Positions 1-9,594 of a DNA stretch of 43,248 bases are shown here, piece after piece. This DNA is from Sedimentisphaerales bacterium (GTDB lineage: Bacteria > Planctomycetota > Phycisphaerae > Sedimentisphaerales > SM23-30), in the NCBI GenBank assembly GCA_016934515.1, contig JAFGSR010000135.1:1-43248 (forward strand), written 5' to 3'. A program made the translations under genes and the position numbers. Every line of letters begins with the position of its first letter. The first letter of the stretch is position 1. A model generated the notes under the pieces. It saw only the letters and a list, made by a program, of their open reading frames with translations, made no database searches and was not told the origin of the DNA.

Positions 1-49
1 CATGCCGGAGGCCTAAAGCGTTAAACTCAAAGGTGTTACAGTCAAAACG

Positions 50-502
50 ATGAATTATTTACCAACTTTTTCCGATGAGAACCATAAAAAATATAGAGCC
101 ATCCTGGATTCGGACATCATCCATGTCCGACGACCAGATGGCCGCGATATCGACTGCATCCTGCACGTCAATCCCCAGCTTAAACAAAAGGCTCTGGCGA
201 TGGTCTATAATCCCACTAATCGACAAATTAGTAAACAGCTCAAGCTTCCGCTCTATTACTCGGGATTAACCGACAAGGCCCTGATTCGGGAACAACAAAA
301 ACCACCCCAGGAATATTCTTTGGACCGCGAGTACATGGTTAATATTGCCATCGATATGTTACCCAACAGCTACAGCTGGTTTGTAATTGAAGAATCACCT
401 CAGTTAAAAATTAAAAAGCTGCAACATTTTTATTCCAGTTCTTTCTCACGCTACCTTTTCTTTATATCGAACGCCATCAACACATCACCATGCCGGACAT
501 AG
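50..502 (+). pseudogene. C-terminal fragment of a glycoside hydrolase-like protein
   Basis: Residues from about 14 (KYRAILDSDIIHVRRPDGRD) to about 115 (SWFVIE) resemble the C-terminal beta-sandwich end of large planctomycete and Bacteroidota alpha-galactosidase-like glycoside hydrolases. In those proteins a segment like NPTNRQI...LPLYYSGL precedes the natural end. The catalytic part is missing: the same frame has a stop codon at 14-16, and no Shine-Dalgarno sequence precedes the ATG. After SWFVIE the frame runs on for about 30 unnatural residues and stops inside the opposite-strand propeller gene, overlapping it by 52 bases. I read this as a broken remnant at a rearrangement junction. An upstream frameshift outside the window could also explain it. 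The exact hydrolase family is not certain. Confidence 0.55.
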
Positions 503-1671
503 AGACAACCGTCATATATGACCGGAAGAGTCCAATGTTCATGTGTTCCTAATGAAATATTGAATGAACTGATTAAATCCATACCGGTTTCCGTTGGTTT
601 AACCAGCCCAAGAATTCCCTTTTCGCAATAGCAATACAGCATTCCATCTGCATAAGTAATCGATCCTTTAGCCTCGAATAATTTTTCTTTAAATTTTATT
701 TTTCCAGTCTCATAATCCTGACATATCCAATAACCTTTGGAATCCGAACCATAGAGATTCCCCTCGTGCAAGACAACTCCTCCGTGAAGACAATCTAAAG
801 CTTGATTGGACCAAATTTCGGTATAAGCGCTGCCTTCCTGTGATAGTTTAATCTTGGTTCCTCCTGTGAGTTGACTGGTAAAATACGCATAGTCACCATG
901 GCATTGAGGGGTAACCGCTGAAATATTATTATACGTTTCGTGGGGAATGGTCCAAAAAACCTTGCCGTTTTCACTGTCCAGACAAACAAACAATTTTTAA
1001 ACCATCGTTAATAATAAATGTTTATCTCCTCTTTTCATAATAATCGCTGAGCAATATGCCGATAGATTGCTTAATCCTTTGCTCGTCCAGATAGTTTCGC
1101 CCGTATGCTTATTTAAAGCTACTATCGCCGCATCTTTGCCGCCTGGAGTACAAAACACCTTATCACCATCAATCAGCACCGATTCAGAAATCCCCCATTT
1201 AATATTTTTCCCCTGAAATTTTTCCAGCGTATCTACCTGCCATAACAACTCACCGCTCTTCCGATTGAAACCGGCAATTCTCCCCTGACTACTTATAATA
1301 TAAATCTTGTCACCATTAATAGTTGGTGTGGTACGGGTCCCTGGATATGAACCGGTCCATTCGGGACCATATTTTTTCGCCCATATAAGCTTCCCCTTCA
1401 TATTTATAGCGAAAAGATGCCCTGTTTTATCAATCATACCAGTTGTGTAAATAATTCCATCCTTGATCGAAACGCTGGAATGACCTCTTCCTAATCCCTC
1501 AACGGACCACAACAGCACAGGTCCATCATCAGGCCATTTCTGCAATAAACCTGATTCTGCGGATTTACCATCACGGTTGGAGCCGCGATACTGATTCCAA
1601 TCTGCTCCCTTGCAAAATGATGAGGATACTAAAATTATTATCGACAAATAAAACAATATCACCTTTTTCAT
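451..1671 (-). pseudogene. PQQ-like beta-propeller protein interrupted by an in-frame TAA
   Basis: This is a secreted outer-membrane-type beta-propeller of the PQQ-binding-like repeat family. It begins with a signal peptide (MKKVILFYLSIIILVSSSFC) and then the WNQYRGSNRDG opening common in Planctomycetota. Repeats such as GHLFAINMKGKLIWAKKYG and RIAGFNRKSGELLWQV follow. About residue 225 the frame reads LLLTMV-stop-KLFVCLDSENGKVFW. The TAA (997-999) is in the same frame as intact family sequence on both sides, so it is a substitution, not a frameshift. The remaining roughly 180 residues are well preserved. The start was set at the ATG with AAGGA seven bases upstream; an upstream ATG overlaps the thioesterase gene and lacks the signal-peptide position. 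The gene is a recent pseudogene, carries a sequencing error, or is read through. Its substrate is unknown. Confidence 0.75.
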
Positions 1672-1705
1672 AATGAATTCCTTGTGTTGCTTGTCACAAA
1701 AGCTA

Positions 1706-2119
1706 TTAATCTTCATGCTCTTTTGTTCCTTTGATCAGATGTTTTTCGAGTTCATTTTTTATCGACTTAGGAATGGGAACAGACTTCTGTTGATTAAAAT
1801 CGTAATGGACGATAATCGTTTTACCTTTGACTCCTAATTTGTCGTCCTGCCAGGCTTCCTGACCTATCGTCATCGATGAATTTCCAATCTCCAGCAGATA
1901 ACTTCTGATTTCAACCTCTTTGCCGTATTGTAATTCCCCGATAAATTCTACCTCCATCTTTGCCATCGTTAACTCCCATTGTTCTAGTTTAAGATCTGGA
2001 GTGAACAGACGATAAATTGGATTTCGCCCCTGCTCAAACCAGGCCGGAAGAACCGTGTTGTTGATATGACCCAATCCGTCAGCATCGCCGAATCGCGGCT
2101 CTATTATCATTTTGAACAT
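1706..2119 (-). CDS. 4-hydroxybenzoyl-CoA thioesterase family (hotdog) acyl-CoA thioesterase
   Basis: A 137-residue protein of the 4HBT/YbgC hotdog family, which hydrolyses acyl-CoA thioesters in the cytosol. The active-site segment FGDADGLGHINNTVLPAWFE carries the family Asp and His-Asn residues. It is followed by MAKMEVEFIGELQYGKEVEI, the usual central strand and turn. Length matches the family (130-150). AAGGGA lies about ten bases before the ATG. Its end overlaps by 11 bases the extended reading of the downstream propeller gene, but not that gene's likely true start, and the two need not share a function. The substrate cannot be told from sequence. Confidence 0.85.
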   Translation of the reverse strand: MFKMIIEPRFGDADGLGHINNTVLPAWFEQGRNPIYRLFTPDLKLEQWELTMAKMEVEFIGELQYGKEVEIRSYLLEIGNSSMTIGQEAWQDDKLGVKGKTIIVHYDFNQQKSVPIPKSIKNELEKHLIKGTKEHED

Positions 2120-2195
2120 ATAAATAGTCCCTTCGTAACGACAATTATAATCTATTCATCTCTCATATCAATTACGAGGATTACTGAAGGGCGAA

Positions 2196-2225
2196 AACCG
2201 GTTAACTACTCTAGTTAAACCGGTT
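2196..2225 (-). terminator. Stem-loop after the beta-galactosidase gene
   Basis: An inverted repeat of 13-14 bases (AACCGGTTAACTA against TAGTTAAACCGGTT, one bulged base) encloses a three-base loop. It lies about 55 bases past the GH2 stop codon. On the minus strand it is followed by TTTTCG, a short T stretch, so it is a plausible but weak intrinsic terminator. Confidence 0.5.
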
Positions 2226-2278
2226 GTTCTCATAGAGATGAGCCGCCAGATCAGGCGAACCCTTTACTGTTCACAAGT

Positions 2279-5200
2279 TTAATGCAGGCGCACATGAAAC
2301 TCGCCTTTAATGCGACTGTTCGTTTCAACCTCTCGGTGTTGGCCCTGTTGCCAAAGGTGAAACATTATGCGATCTTTTGCGCAACGTGCACGAACATTAT
2401 CTGTGCCTTTAGAGAATGCTTCTATTCCCCTGCCTTCGGCAGAGAGCAGCTTTGCCCAATAAAAGTGAAACTTGGTAGAACGGAAATCGTTTGTTCCTTC
2501 CTGACATTCGTCCAGACTCCATGGCCAGGAAGGGGGAGAGGTTATCTTAGCCTGGTCTTTTGCATAAAGATCCCATGCGGAATAGGCATTCCATTCGGAA
2601 CTGCCGCCACTCGGCCAGCAGGAGGTTCGGTGAGCCCAGGCAACACCTGTGTCTCTGCCAATCTGGTTGTCAGGGTACACTCCCCAGTCTGCACGACGGT
2701 GCCACTGAAGTTTTTGGCAATCAGGATTGAGCAAAAAACGCAAACCCAATTCGCGCACGGTAATTTTCTGACCTGAGTAGAGATAGTCAAATGATATCCT
2801 ACAAGTTCCCTCAGAATCCAAGAGCATTTCTGTGGTTCCTTTTAGATTTTCGTATCGATCGCTAACCTTGATCGACAAAGCCAAATCCTGTTGTTGTACT
2901 GTTACATTATCAATAATATGCGACTGCATATTTGGTAGCTTCGTCAAGGTTGTGGTAAATGGTCCTGCCACAATGTACACAGAAGGGAAGAACAAAAGTT
3001 CAACAGGTTTTTCATTTATGGCCGAGCTAATTTGACTGGTTGACTTATCCAGAACAAAACCGATATTATTTCCCTTCACCGTCAAATGTTTTGGCTGGTT
3101 CGTGTAGGTTGGACAGCCGCTGACCGGCTCAGGTACTGAGAATTTGGCTTGACCGAGTTCTACGGCGTGGGCATCGACGAAGCGTCCGGCACTATCGATT
3201 GAACGAATTATGATTAGCTGTCCCTGTCGCGTATTTTGCGGCAGGGCGATTTCAAATTCCGCTTTGGACCGGGGCGGCAAATCAATATAAACTTTTTTTC
3301 CCGTCCCACAAAGAGGTACTCCTGTATTAATAGTGCCGCTGTCAGCAATTTCCCAGGTTATTGTTAAATCACCCAGGTCGGTAAAGGCATAACGGTTTTC
3401 AATAGGAATTTGAACACTCTGCTGCCCCGCTTTGAAATCCACCTGGTTTACCGGGATATGTACGGGAGAGTACATGCGCTTTACTATCCATCCTTCAGGT
3501 TTAAGACGACGCCAAATATCAAATAATCCGCCGACACCGATTCCCTCCCAGAAATTCATTCCGACAAGGTGTTTTGACTCATAAAGATAATTGAATCCTT
3601 TATCCACCTTATTAGGCATCAGACCCCCGCCCCAGAAAGGCGTGTCTTCTATACCACAAGCCCATGCCACCCGCGTACCGGGATCGTGTTGAACCAATTG
3701 ACCACGGCCCATGTTCATATAACCCTGAATGTAGAATATTTCACCACACCATATTGGGCGCGTTTCCTTCTCCATTATCTCTTTTATTACTCCTCGTTCA
3801 CCGAAGGGAAACGCCGGATAGTGAAAATTTCCCATATCCGGAATTTTCCCGTCCTGGTTACGCTCATTATGGAAAATTGTCAGCCTTGAGGGATCCAGTT
3901 TCTTTATTAGCTTGCGCGTCGCCTGGTAGTTACATGGCAAGCAGTTTTCACCTTCGTATTGCCTTTTTCCACTTTCATTGCCCAGCGACCAGGTAATAAC
4001 AGAAGGATGATTGTAGTTATACGTAACGGTAGCGGCCGTCGGTATCAGAAACTCCCGGACATGGGCAGGGTCATCTTCGCCTTTGCCAAATGTCCACATG
4101 AAAGGACATTCAACTTCTACATATAAGCCGTAGCGATCGGCGGCATCAAGAAATTCTCTTGTTGGCGGATAATGACTTGTCCGTACAAAATTTACATTGA
4201 TTGATTTAAAATTCAGCACATCCTGCAGGGCAAGTCTTCCCGTATCAGCTTGATTTGTTACAGGGTCCATTTCATGCCGATTTGAACCCGCAAATTTTAC
4301 CGGCATGCCATTGATCAATACCTGGTGACCCTTGGTTTCTACGGAACGAAATCCCACCTTCCGACCTATGGATTCAAGCACCTGCCCATCCAGACAAAGA
4401 TCTAATTTTAATTTGTATAACCAGGGTTTCTCGGCGCTCCATTTCAACGGGTTGGAAATAAGATTGGTGATCCTTAGTTTTGTTATACCCGCTCGGATGG
4501 TTTCCAGCGGCACGGATCTGCTGGGAAGATTTATCTGGTTATCCGATGGATCTGCCAACTCTATTTTCAGGCAAACGTTTCGGCAATCTTTTTCCTGCGT
4601 GTTATCCACTTCAACGTCGAGAGCTAACTGGGCATCTCTGTAATTTTCATCCAGGTTGGTGTTTACACGAAGAGAGCGAATATGCAAGGAAGGTAGCGCA
4701 AAAATTCGGACCGATCGTACAACACCCATTGAATGGGGCCAATGTGGAGTTAGATTCCAGTATTGGACAAACTGTATTCTTTCTGAGAATATGTCGCGTG
4801 TTTGTTTAAGCCTCAACTTGTTAAGATGTTCCCACTGCACGAAATCGGTAATGTCGAATTCCACAGGGGTCCAATACTGTGAAGAACTACCCAGTTTTTT
4901 CCCGTTGAGCCAATACTCTGTTCCGCCTACAACAGCGTCAAATCTTAGGAAAATCCTCTTTCTCTTAAATGAGGCCGGTAACGCAAAATCCGTGCCCAAA
5001 GCCGCGATGTCTGTATTTGATAATTCAAATCCCTGAGGTTCCCAGCTTCCAGGAATCTGAAAGTCCGACCAGCTATCGTCGTAAATTTGAGTAACTTGTA
5101 TGTCTGCCGGAGCATTTTTGTTAGCTCGCCAAATACCATCGAGTTTTTTCTGTGTACGAGGTTCTGTCTGAGCAGGTATTGGTCGATAAACCGGAACTTC

Positions 5201-6022
5201 AAAATCCTCGGGTATAATACCTCCGGTCAATTCAGGTTCATGAACAGGTGGTTGTTGCCCCGATGCCCGGTAGTGCCTGGCGACTTCTTCCATCGTAAGC
5301 ACTCGGTTATATAGCGCAACTTCATCAATTCTTCCCTGGAAATTAAAACGACCGTCACTTCGTCCTCCGACGAAAATCTGGGTAAGCTCGTCTGCAAAAG
5401 TCACTTCTGTCCGGCCGGCAATTTCCGGCTTGAAATTACCATTAAGATAGACGGTTATTTTCTCCCCTTCACGCGTCATGACAATGTGGTTCCAGGTATT
5501 TATTTTTATCTTTGTTGTTCCACATAACAATTTCTTGTATTTGTCTCCATTGAAGAAAATCAAGCGGCCGGTGCAGTTTACGCTCCCGCCAATACCAAGA
5601 TGATCTCCATTAGCCTCTTCATCACTTCGCAAAGCGCGTGAGAACATGTAACCGGTAACCAGGCGGTCATGACTGGGAAAATCATTCCAGAACCACATTT
5701 CGATACTGTAGGTAGTACCAAGACCTTCTATACTCGTGCGAAAAGACTGGTCGTTAAAACTGATTGATGGATTTGAGTCAATCCCGTTTAACCGGGGTCC
5801 GTCAACACGGGTGCTTTTTTCAGGAAGAACAGATTCGGTTTCGTTACCGGAGGAATCCAGCAGATCTTTTCCGCCCGTTTCGCCGAAACGCCAGTAGGCA
5901 ATAGGCCTAGATTTCATGATCTCTTCGGGGTAAGTCGCAGCAAGAGCTGGAAGACAACTCCCGCAAAACAAAACCGCACAAAACACTGCTAACGCAAAAT
6001 GCTTTAACTTTAAACTTTCCAT
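2279..6022 (-). CDS. Secreted LamG-GH2 beta-galactosidase
   Basis: A 1247-residue exported glycoside hydrolase of family 2, expected to remove terminal beta-galactose (or a related beta-sugar) outside the cytosol. A signal peptide (MESLKLKHFALAVFCAVLFC, cleavage near ALA-A) is followed by a LamG/concanavalin-like binding domain at about 35-255 (AYWRFGE at its start, GRIDEVALYNRVLT near its end). Next come the GH2 sugar-binding and immunoglobulin-like domains, then the TIM barrel with FAGSNRHEMDP. The acid/base Glu is residue 683 in WSLGNESG and the likely nucleophile Glu is residue 761 in IWCGEIFY. Their spacing of 78 is close to that in LacZ. The start chosen has AAAGG eight bases upstream; a start six codons earlier lacks this. 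It lies 49 bases after the sialidase gene, probably in one operon. The true substrate could be a modified galactoside. Confidence 0.92.
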   Translation of the reverse strand: MESLKLKHFALAVFCAVLFCGSCLPALAATYPEEIMKSRPIAYWRFGETGGKDLLDSSGNETESVLPEKSTRVDGPRLNGIDSNPSISFNDQSFRTSIEGLGTTYSIEMWFWNDFPSHDRLVTGYMFSRALRSDEEANGDHLGIGGSVNCTGRLIFFNGDKYKKLLCGTTKIKINTWNHIVMTREGEKITVYLNGNFKPEIAGRTEVTFADELTQIFVGGRSDGRFNFQGRIDEVALYNRVLTMEEVARHYRASGQQPPVHEPELTGGIIPEDFEVPVYRPIPAQTEPRTQKKLDGIWRANKNAPADIQVTQIYDDSWSDFQIPGSWEPQGFELSNTDIAALGTDFALPASFKRKRIFLRFDAVVGGTEYWLNGKKLGSSSQYWTPVEFDITDFVQWEHLNKLRLKQTRDIFSERIQFVQYWNLTPHWPHSMGVVRSVRIFALPSLHIRSLRVNTNLDENYRDAQLALDVEVDNTQEKDCRNVCLKIELADPSDNQINLPSRSVPLETIRAGITKLRITNLISNPLKWSAEKPWLYKLKLDLCLDGQVLESIGRKVGFRSVETKGHQVLINGMPVKFAGSNRHEMDPVTNQADTGRLALQDVLNFKSINVNFVRTSHYPPTREFLDAADRYGLYVEVECPFMWTFGKGEDDPAHVREFLIPTAATVTYNYNHPSVITWSLGNESGKRQYEGENCLPCNYQATRKLIKKLDPSRLTIFHNERNQDGKIPDMGNFHYPAFPFGERGVIKEIMEKETRPIWCGEIFYIQGYMNMGRGQLVQHDPGTRVAWACGIEDTPFWGGGLMPNKVDKGFNYLYESKHLVGMNFWEGIGVGGLFDIWRRLKPEGWIVKRMYSPVHIPVNQVDFKAGQQSVQIPIENRYAFTDLGDLTITWEIADSGTINTGVPLCGTGKKVYIDLPPRSKAEFEIALPQNTRQGQLIIIRSIDSAGRFVDAHAVELGQAKFSVPEPVSGCPTYTNQPKHLTVKGNNIGFVLDKSTSQISSAINEKPVELLFFPSVYIVAGPFTTTLTKLPNMQSHIIDNVTVQQQDLALSIKVSDRYENLKGTTEMLLDSEGTCRISFDYLYSGQKITVRELGLRFLLNPDCQKLQWHRRADWGVYPDNQIGRDTGVAWAHRTSCWPSGGSSEWNAYSAWDLYAKDQAKITSPPSWPWSLDECQEGTNDFRSTKFHFYWAKLLSAEGRGIEAFSKGTDNVRARCAKDRIMFHLWQQGQHREVETNSRIKGEFHVRLH

Positions 6023-6071
6023 GAAATGACCTTTCGCCAAATCTTTAAAATGAAATTTTTCCGATGTTGCC

Positions 6072-7241
6072 CTAATTCGGTTTTTGACTCCTTTGTGCGG
6101 GCTTTTCCGTGAGCCAATCGAGTGAAAATCGTGCCAGGGTAATGGTTTCGTAGGGGCGTTTTTGGCCAGCTTCGTATAAACAGGCGATTTGCCCGTTTGA
6201 CAGAGCCGCTAAACAGGAATAGGCGGAGGGGCCGGAATATAAAACCCGGTTAAAAGGCCAGGTTTTTCCTTCGTCTTCGCTCATGTGGATCGTCATGAGA
6301 ATTCGCTTGGCAGTGTGGGCAGGATTGGAAAACAGGATTCGGCTTTTTCCTCCTTCATTACTCGGCCAGGAATAACGACGAATACTACCCTGACAGCGGG
6401 GTTCGGGCAGATTCGGATCATGATACGCAACTGTCCAATTCAGACCACCGTTGTTGCTGATTGACACGCCGCGATGACGGATTTCGCCAGCGTTGCGACT
6501 GTTGAGCATCAGGTGACCGTCGAGCAACTCCACTACCTGACTTTCATTAAGTCCTACACTGGTGCGACCACCAATTTTCCAGTTTTGCCCGTGATCGTCG
6601 GAATATATCACGTGGGAATGATGGATGGCGGTGCCGCTGCTGAAGTCCGTATGGTTGCAGGGGATAATCAGTCGGCCTTGGCGGGGAAATTGTTGCAGTT
6701 GTATCCCGGTACCGGGACCCATCGCGTACCATCCCCATTGTTTTTCTTTAACCTCGACAGTGATGTCTTTAGGTTTGGACCAGCTTTTACCGTCGTCGTC
6801 TGAGTAGAGCACGAAACAGCGGCGGTCTTCGTAATTCTTGAAAAAATGGCCGGAATTTGGCCCCGGCGGACTCCAGTTGCACAGCAGATAGATGCGACCA
6901 CTTTGCTCATCCAGCACTGGGCAGGGATTACCGCAGGTGTTAACACCGTCGTCCCAGACAACTTGTTGCTTGCTCCAGGTGTTGCCGTGGTCTGATGAAC
7001 GCTTGACAAGCAGGTCAATATTACCGTGATCACCGGAATTATCTTTCCGACCTTCACAAAAAGCCAGCAGTGTACTTTTTCTCCCAACCAGCAATGACGG
7101 AATGCGATAGGTATGATACCCGTCTGTGCCGCTGACATATAATTTCAACTGGCTCGGCGGCTTTGCCTGACCATGGCTCGAGTTGGGTGATAATGCAATA
7201 ACCACCATAACAGTTGCTAAAAAAAACTTGATCTGATTCAT
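6072..7241 (-). CDS. Secreted exo-alpha-sialidase (GH33, BNR repeats)
   Basis: A 389-residue exported neuraminidase that releases terminal sialic acids from glycoconjugates. The signal peptide is residues 1-24 (MNQIKFFLATVMVVIALSPN). The YRIP motif with the first catalytic Arg is at residue 46 and a catalytic Asp candidate is in GRKDNSGD (67-71). The Glu partner of the nucleophile is residue 233 (LNESQ), and the Tyr nucleophile is probably Y341 in SAYSCL. Five Asp-box repeats are visible: SSDHGNTW, YSDDDGKSW, YSDDHGQNW, ISNNGGLNW and MSEDEGKTW. AAGGAG lies seven bases before this ATG, which is why the longer upstream reading was rejected. It is first in an operon with the GH2 gene, fitting stepwise removal of sialic acid and then galactose from mucin-like glycans. 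Confidence 0.93.
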   Translation of the reverse strand: MNQIKFFLATVMVVIALSPNSSHGQAKPPSQLKLYVSGTDGYHTYRIPSLLVGRKSTLLAFCEGRKDNSGDHGNIDLLVKRSSDHGNTWSKQQVVWDDGVNTCGNPCPVLDEQSGRIYLLCNWSPPGPNSGHFFKNYEDRRCFVLYSDDDGKSWSKPKDITVEVKEKQWGWYAMGPGTGIQLQQFPRQGRLIIPCNHTDFSSGTAIHHSHVIYSDDHGQNWKIGGRTSVGLNESQVVELLDGHLMLNSRNAGEIRHRGVSISNNGGLNWTVAYHDPNLPEPRCQGSIRRYSWPSNEGGKSRILFSNPAHTAKRILMTIHMSEDEGKTWPFNRVLYSGPSAYSCLAALSNGQIACLYEAGQKRPYETITLARFSLDWLTEKPAQRSQKPN

Positions 7242-7797
7242 CAGTCCGCTCCTTTTGATCGCCATCAACTTTATCATCCTTCCATCCATTCTTTGTTAAG
7301 TTGCCTTTTTTGCCATAATGTTCAAACGAGATTCAAGTATGTAATATAATGTTATATTATGTTATATACCAATTTATCTAACATTATAACACATATAATC
7401 AATAAAATCATATTAAATTTCTGACTCTGAAATATTTATCATTATATTTTGTTAAGTATTTTATCTGTAGATATTTATGTAACCATAACCCATCCATCGT
7501 CTAGATAAATTGTGGAATTGATATAGGGTTCATGATCGCCACTGCTATCTGTGCCCTAAGTGAAGGCGAAAGCAAGGGATTTAGTATTCCCACCTGGCTT
7601 GAGTATAAATACATTTGACAGTTAATTATCGCGGGCTTTTGGTAACAGTGGTTCACTTTTCAATTGCCTGCCAGAACTCGCTCACAGCCAAATTAATTTT
7701 AGAGGTTCCTAAATGATTATGCCCCTCTACTCATCGGCAGGTTTTACCCTTGCGTTTTGTGTTCTCCGGTTTCAGAATATCTTTCGAGAAAAAAACC
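7242..7797. other. Divergent intergenic region, AT-rich
   Basis: No convincing gene is present. Positions 7335-7470 are extremely AT-rich, with near-palindromic stretches such as AATATAATGTTATATTATG, and probably hold the promoter of the sialidase operon. A TTGACA box at 7615-7620 could be the -35 element for the HlyIII gene, but no good -10 box follows at the right distance. The remainder shows nothing I recognise. Confidence 0.4.
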
Positions 7798-8457
7798 GTG
7801 GCATATGCATCAAAAAATCCTATTTCGGAGTACACCTTCCGGGAAGAAGTGGTTAACGGTCTAACTCATGGGCTGGGAACGGTTCTCAGTGTTGCAGCTT
7901 TGGTTATTCTCGTAGTTTTTGCAGCCGCCTATGGAACGCCCTGGCACATTGTAACTTTCTCAATCTTTGGGGTGACACTCGTTCTACTATACCTGGCATC
8001 CACGCTCTACCATAGCCTTCCAGAGGGCCTCGCCAAGAGGATATTCAAGGTCGTTGACCATTCAGCAATCTATCTCCTGATCGCCGGTTCTTACACGCCC
8101 TTCATGCTGGTGAATCTCAGAGGAGCCTGGGGATGGAGCATTTTGGGGGTGATCTGGGCATGTGCCATTCTTGGGATCATCCTCAAGATTGTCTGTGTCG
8201 ATCGGTTTGAAAAACTTTCTGTTGCTGTTTACATAGGCATGGGCTGGATCTGCCTCATCGCATTCAAGCAGATCATGATTCATGTTCCTTTTCTTAGTGT
8301 GGTGCTGCTGGCACTCGGCGGATTATCCTATACACTTGGGATCATCTTCTATGCTTGGCGGAAGTTGCCCTATAACCATGGTATCTGGCATTTGTTTGTC
8401 TTGGGGGGAAGCACATTACATTTCTTCTCTGTATTGTTTACGCTCAGATCCCTCTGA
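7798..8457 (+). CDS. Hemolysin III family (HlyIII/PAQR-type) membrane protein
   Basis: A seven-transmembrane inner-membrane protein of the HlyIII/YqfA family. The family N-terminal motif EYTFREEVVNGLTHGLGT precedes the first helix. The conserved metal-site segments are STLYHSLPE, VDHSAIYLLIAGSYTPF and HGIWHLFVLGGSTLHFF, with His and Asp residues as in PAQR proteins, where they hold a zinc. Counting from the GTG chosen here gives 219 residues, typical for the family. A TTG 16 codons earlier is possible, but the added residues do not match the family. The Shine-Dalgarno sequence is weak. Function in bacteria is poorly defined; haemolysis has been reported for some members and membrane-lipid sensing is suspected. 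It converges with the next gene. Confidence 0.9.
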   Translation: MAYASKNPISEYTFREEVVNGLTHGLGTVLSVAALVILVVFAAAYGTPWHIVTFSIFGVTLVLLYLASTLYHSLPEGLAKRIFKVVDHSAIYLLIAGSYTPFMLVNLRGAWGWSILGVIWACAILGIILKIVCVDRFEKLSVAVYIGMGWICLIAFKQIMIHVPFLSVVLLALGGLSYTLGIIFYAWRKLPYNHGIWHLFVLGGSTLHFFSVLFTLRSL

Positions 8458-8566
8458 GCCGGCAGAACTGTCTGAACTGGAATTCCCCCTTGCATTCCCC
8501 TTCCGTACCCTTCTCGTCGAGAATGGTAAATTACTTGCCGCCGGGATGGCTCGGTTCGACAAACAT

Positions 8567-9448
8567 CTACAAGCCGGAAAAAACTATTCTTCGACCGGCA
8601 CGATCGTTGTAAAGCAGCGTGTTTTGATTCAGGCAAGCCACATCCTGCAAGTCGAACGGCGCCCGACCAGGTTCCACAGTTCCGCTGTCAAAGTTCGTAT
8701 TGATGCGATAAAAATCTTTGCCGTGTGAATTTACCTGAAATACTCCCAGATACGCAATATAGTCCAGACCCTGTATACCATACGGACACTTGAATTCTAC
8801 CTGGTAAGATGCCACAAAGTTAAATTCCTCATCGAATTTAACAATATAATCATAATGATCATTGTCCCAATAAGATTCAGCAACGTAAAAATGATTATCG
8901 TAGTAAGCGATACCCCCGGCGCATATACCAAAATGTTCTCCAATATCATATTCTGCAATTTTTTTCAGGTCTTGAGCGTTATATACATAAACCTTATGCA
9001 CTTTCGTACCGGCAGGATCGCATTTACTCGAAGCCACGTAGATTTTTTTATCATGGTGTGTAATACCGCCGCCGTGAATATCTTGAGGCTCACTCTGACA
9101 GATTAACTTGCCTTCCATATCAAATTTGAGAAGATTTTTGGCTTGTATATAAATAAAACTTCCATCCGTCGCGATACCCTGCTGACCTCCAGGCATTTCC
9201 GGGATTTCTTTTATTATATCAAGACTAAGCGGAGCTAGGGGCACAACCGGAATTTCAGACGGTTTCTGATCCGGGCTTTGCTCCGAAGCGGCTTGCTCTG
9301 CAGCAGTTTGTTCCGCAGCAGTCTGCTCCGCAGTAACTTTCTCCGAAGCGGTTTCTTCCTGTTCCTTAGAAGTACAAGAACCGATAAAAATACACGACAA
9401 AACCATAGCCAACAGCAGACGGACTAATTTTATGTCGAATCGGAACAT
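8567..9448 (-). CDS. Putative lipoprotein with beta-propeller-like domain
   Basis: A 293-residue predicted lipoprotein: the signal sequence ends in a lipobox (FIGSC, Cys25). Next is a low-complexity linker (about 30-65) built from AAEQ/TAAEQ repeats, which would extend the protein from the membrane. The rest (about 75-293) has repeating strand patterns of the SMP-30/NHL or quinoprotein propeller type: QQGIATDGSFIYIQA, GGGITHHDKKIYVASS, CAGGIAYYDNHFYVAES and QGLDYIAYLG. No catalytic residues can be assigned with confidence. AAGG lies about nine bases before the ATG. It sits alone, downstream of the citrate synthase-like gene on the same strand with a 146-base gap. A role in binding or sensing at the cell surface is possible; the function is unknown. 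Confidence 0.7.
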   Translation of the reverse strand: MFRFDIKLVRLLLAMVLSCIFIGSCTSKEQEETASEKVTAEQTAAEQTAAEQAASEQSPDQKPSEIPVVPLAPLSLDIIKEIPEMPGGQQGIATDGSFIYIQAKNLLKFDMEGKLICQSEPQDIHGGGITHHDKKIYVASSKCDPAGTKVHKVYVYNAQDLKKIAEYDIGEHFGICAGGIAYYDNHFYVAESYWDNDHYDYIVKFDEEFNFVASYQVEFKCPYGIQGLDYIAYLGVFQVNSHGKDFYRINTNFDSGTVEPGRAPFDLQDVACLNQNTLLYNDRAGRRIVFSGL

Positions 9449-9594
9449 TTATGCACCTTCGCTTCCATTAAGTTAACTTTCCATACCGGGTTTTTCGCTA
9501 CGTGTTGCAGTTATGAGTTGAATCCGCTAAACAAAAAGACCGTCAAAAAATCCTGATAGATTTTGTATTTTAAATGCTCTTACTGGCTTTATTT

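Noticed and set aside
2683-2697. Sigma-54 promoter on the minus strand inside the GH2 gene
   Set aside because: The GG to GC distance is one base short and the site is within a coding region.
2282-2776. Long plus-strand open frame opposite the beta-galactosidase
   Set aside because: Antisense shadow of a gene with clear GH2 domains.
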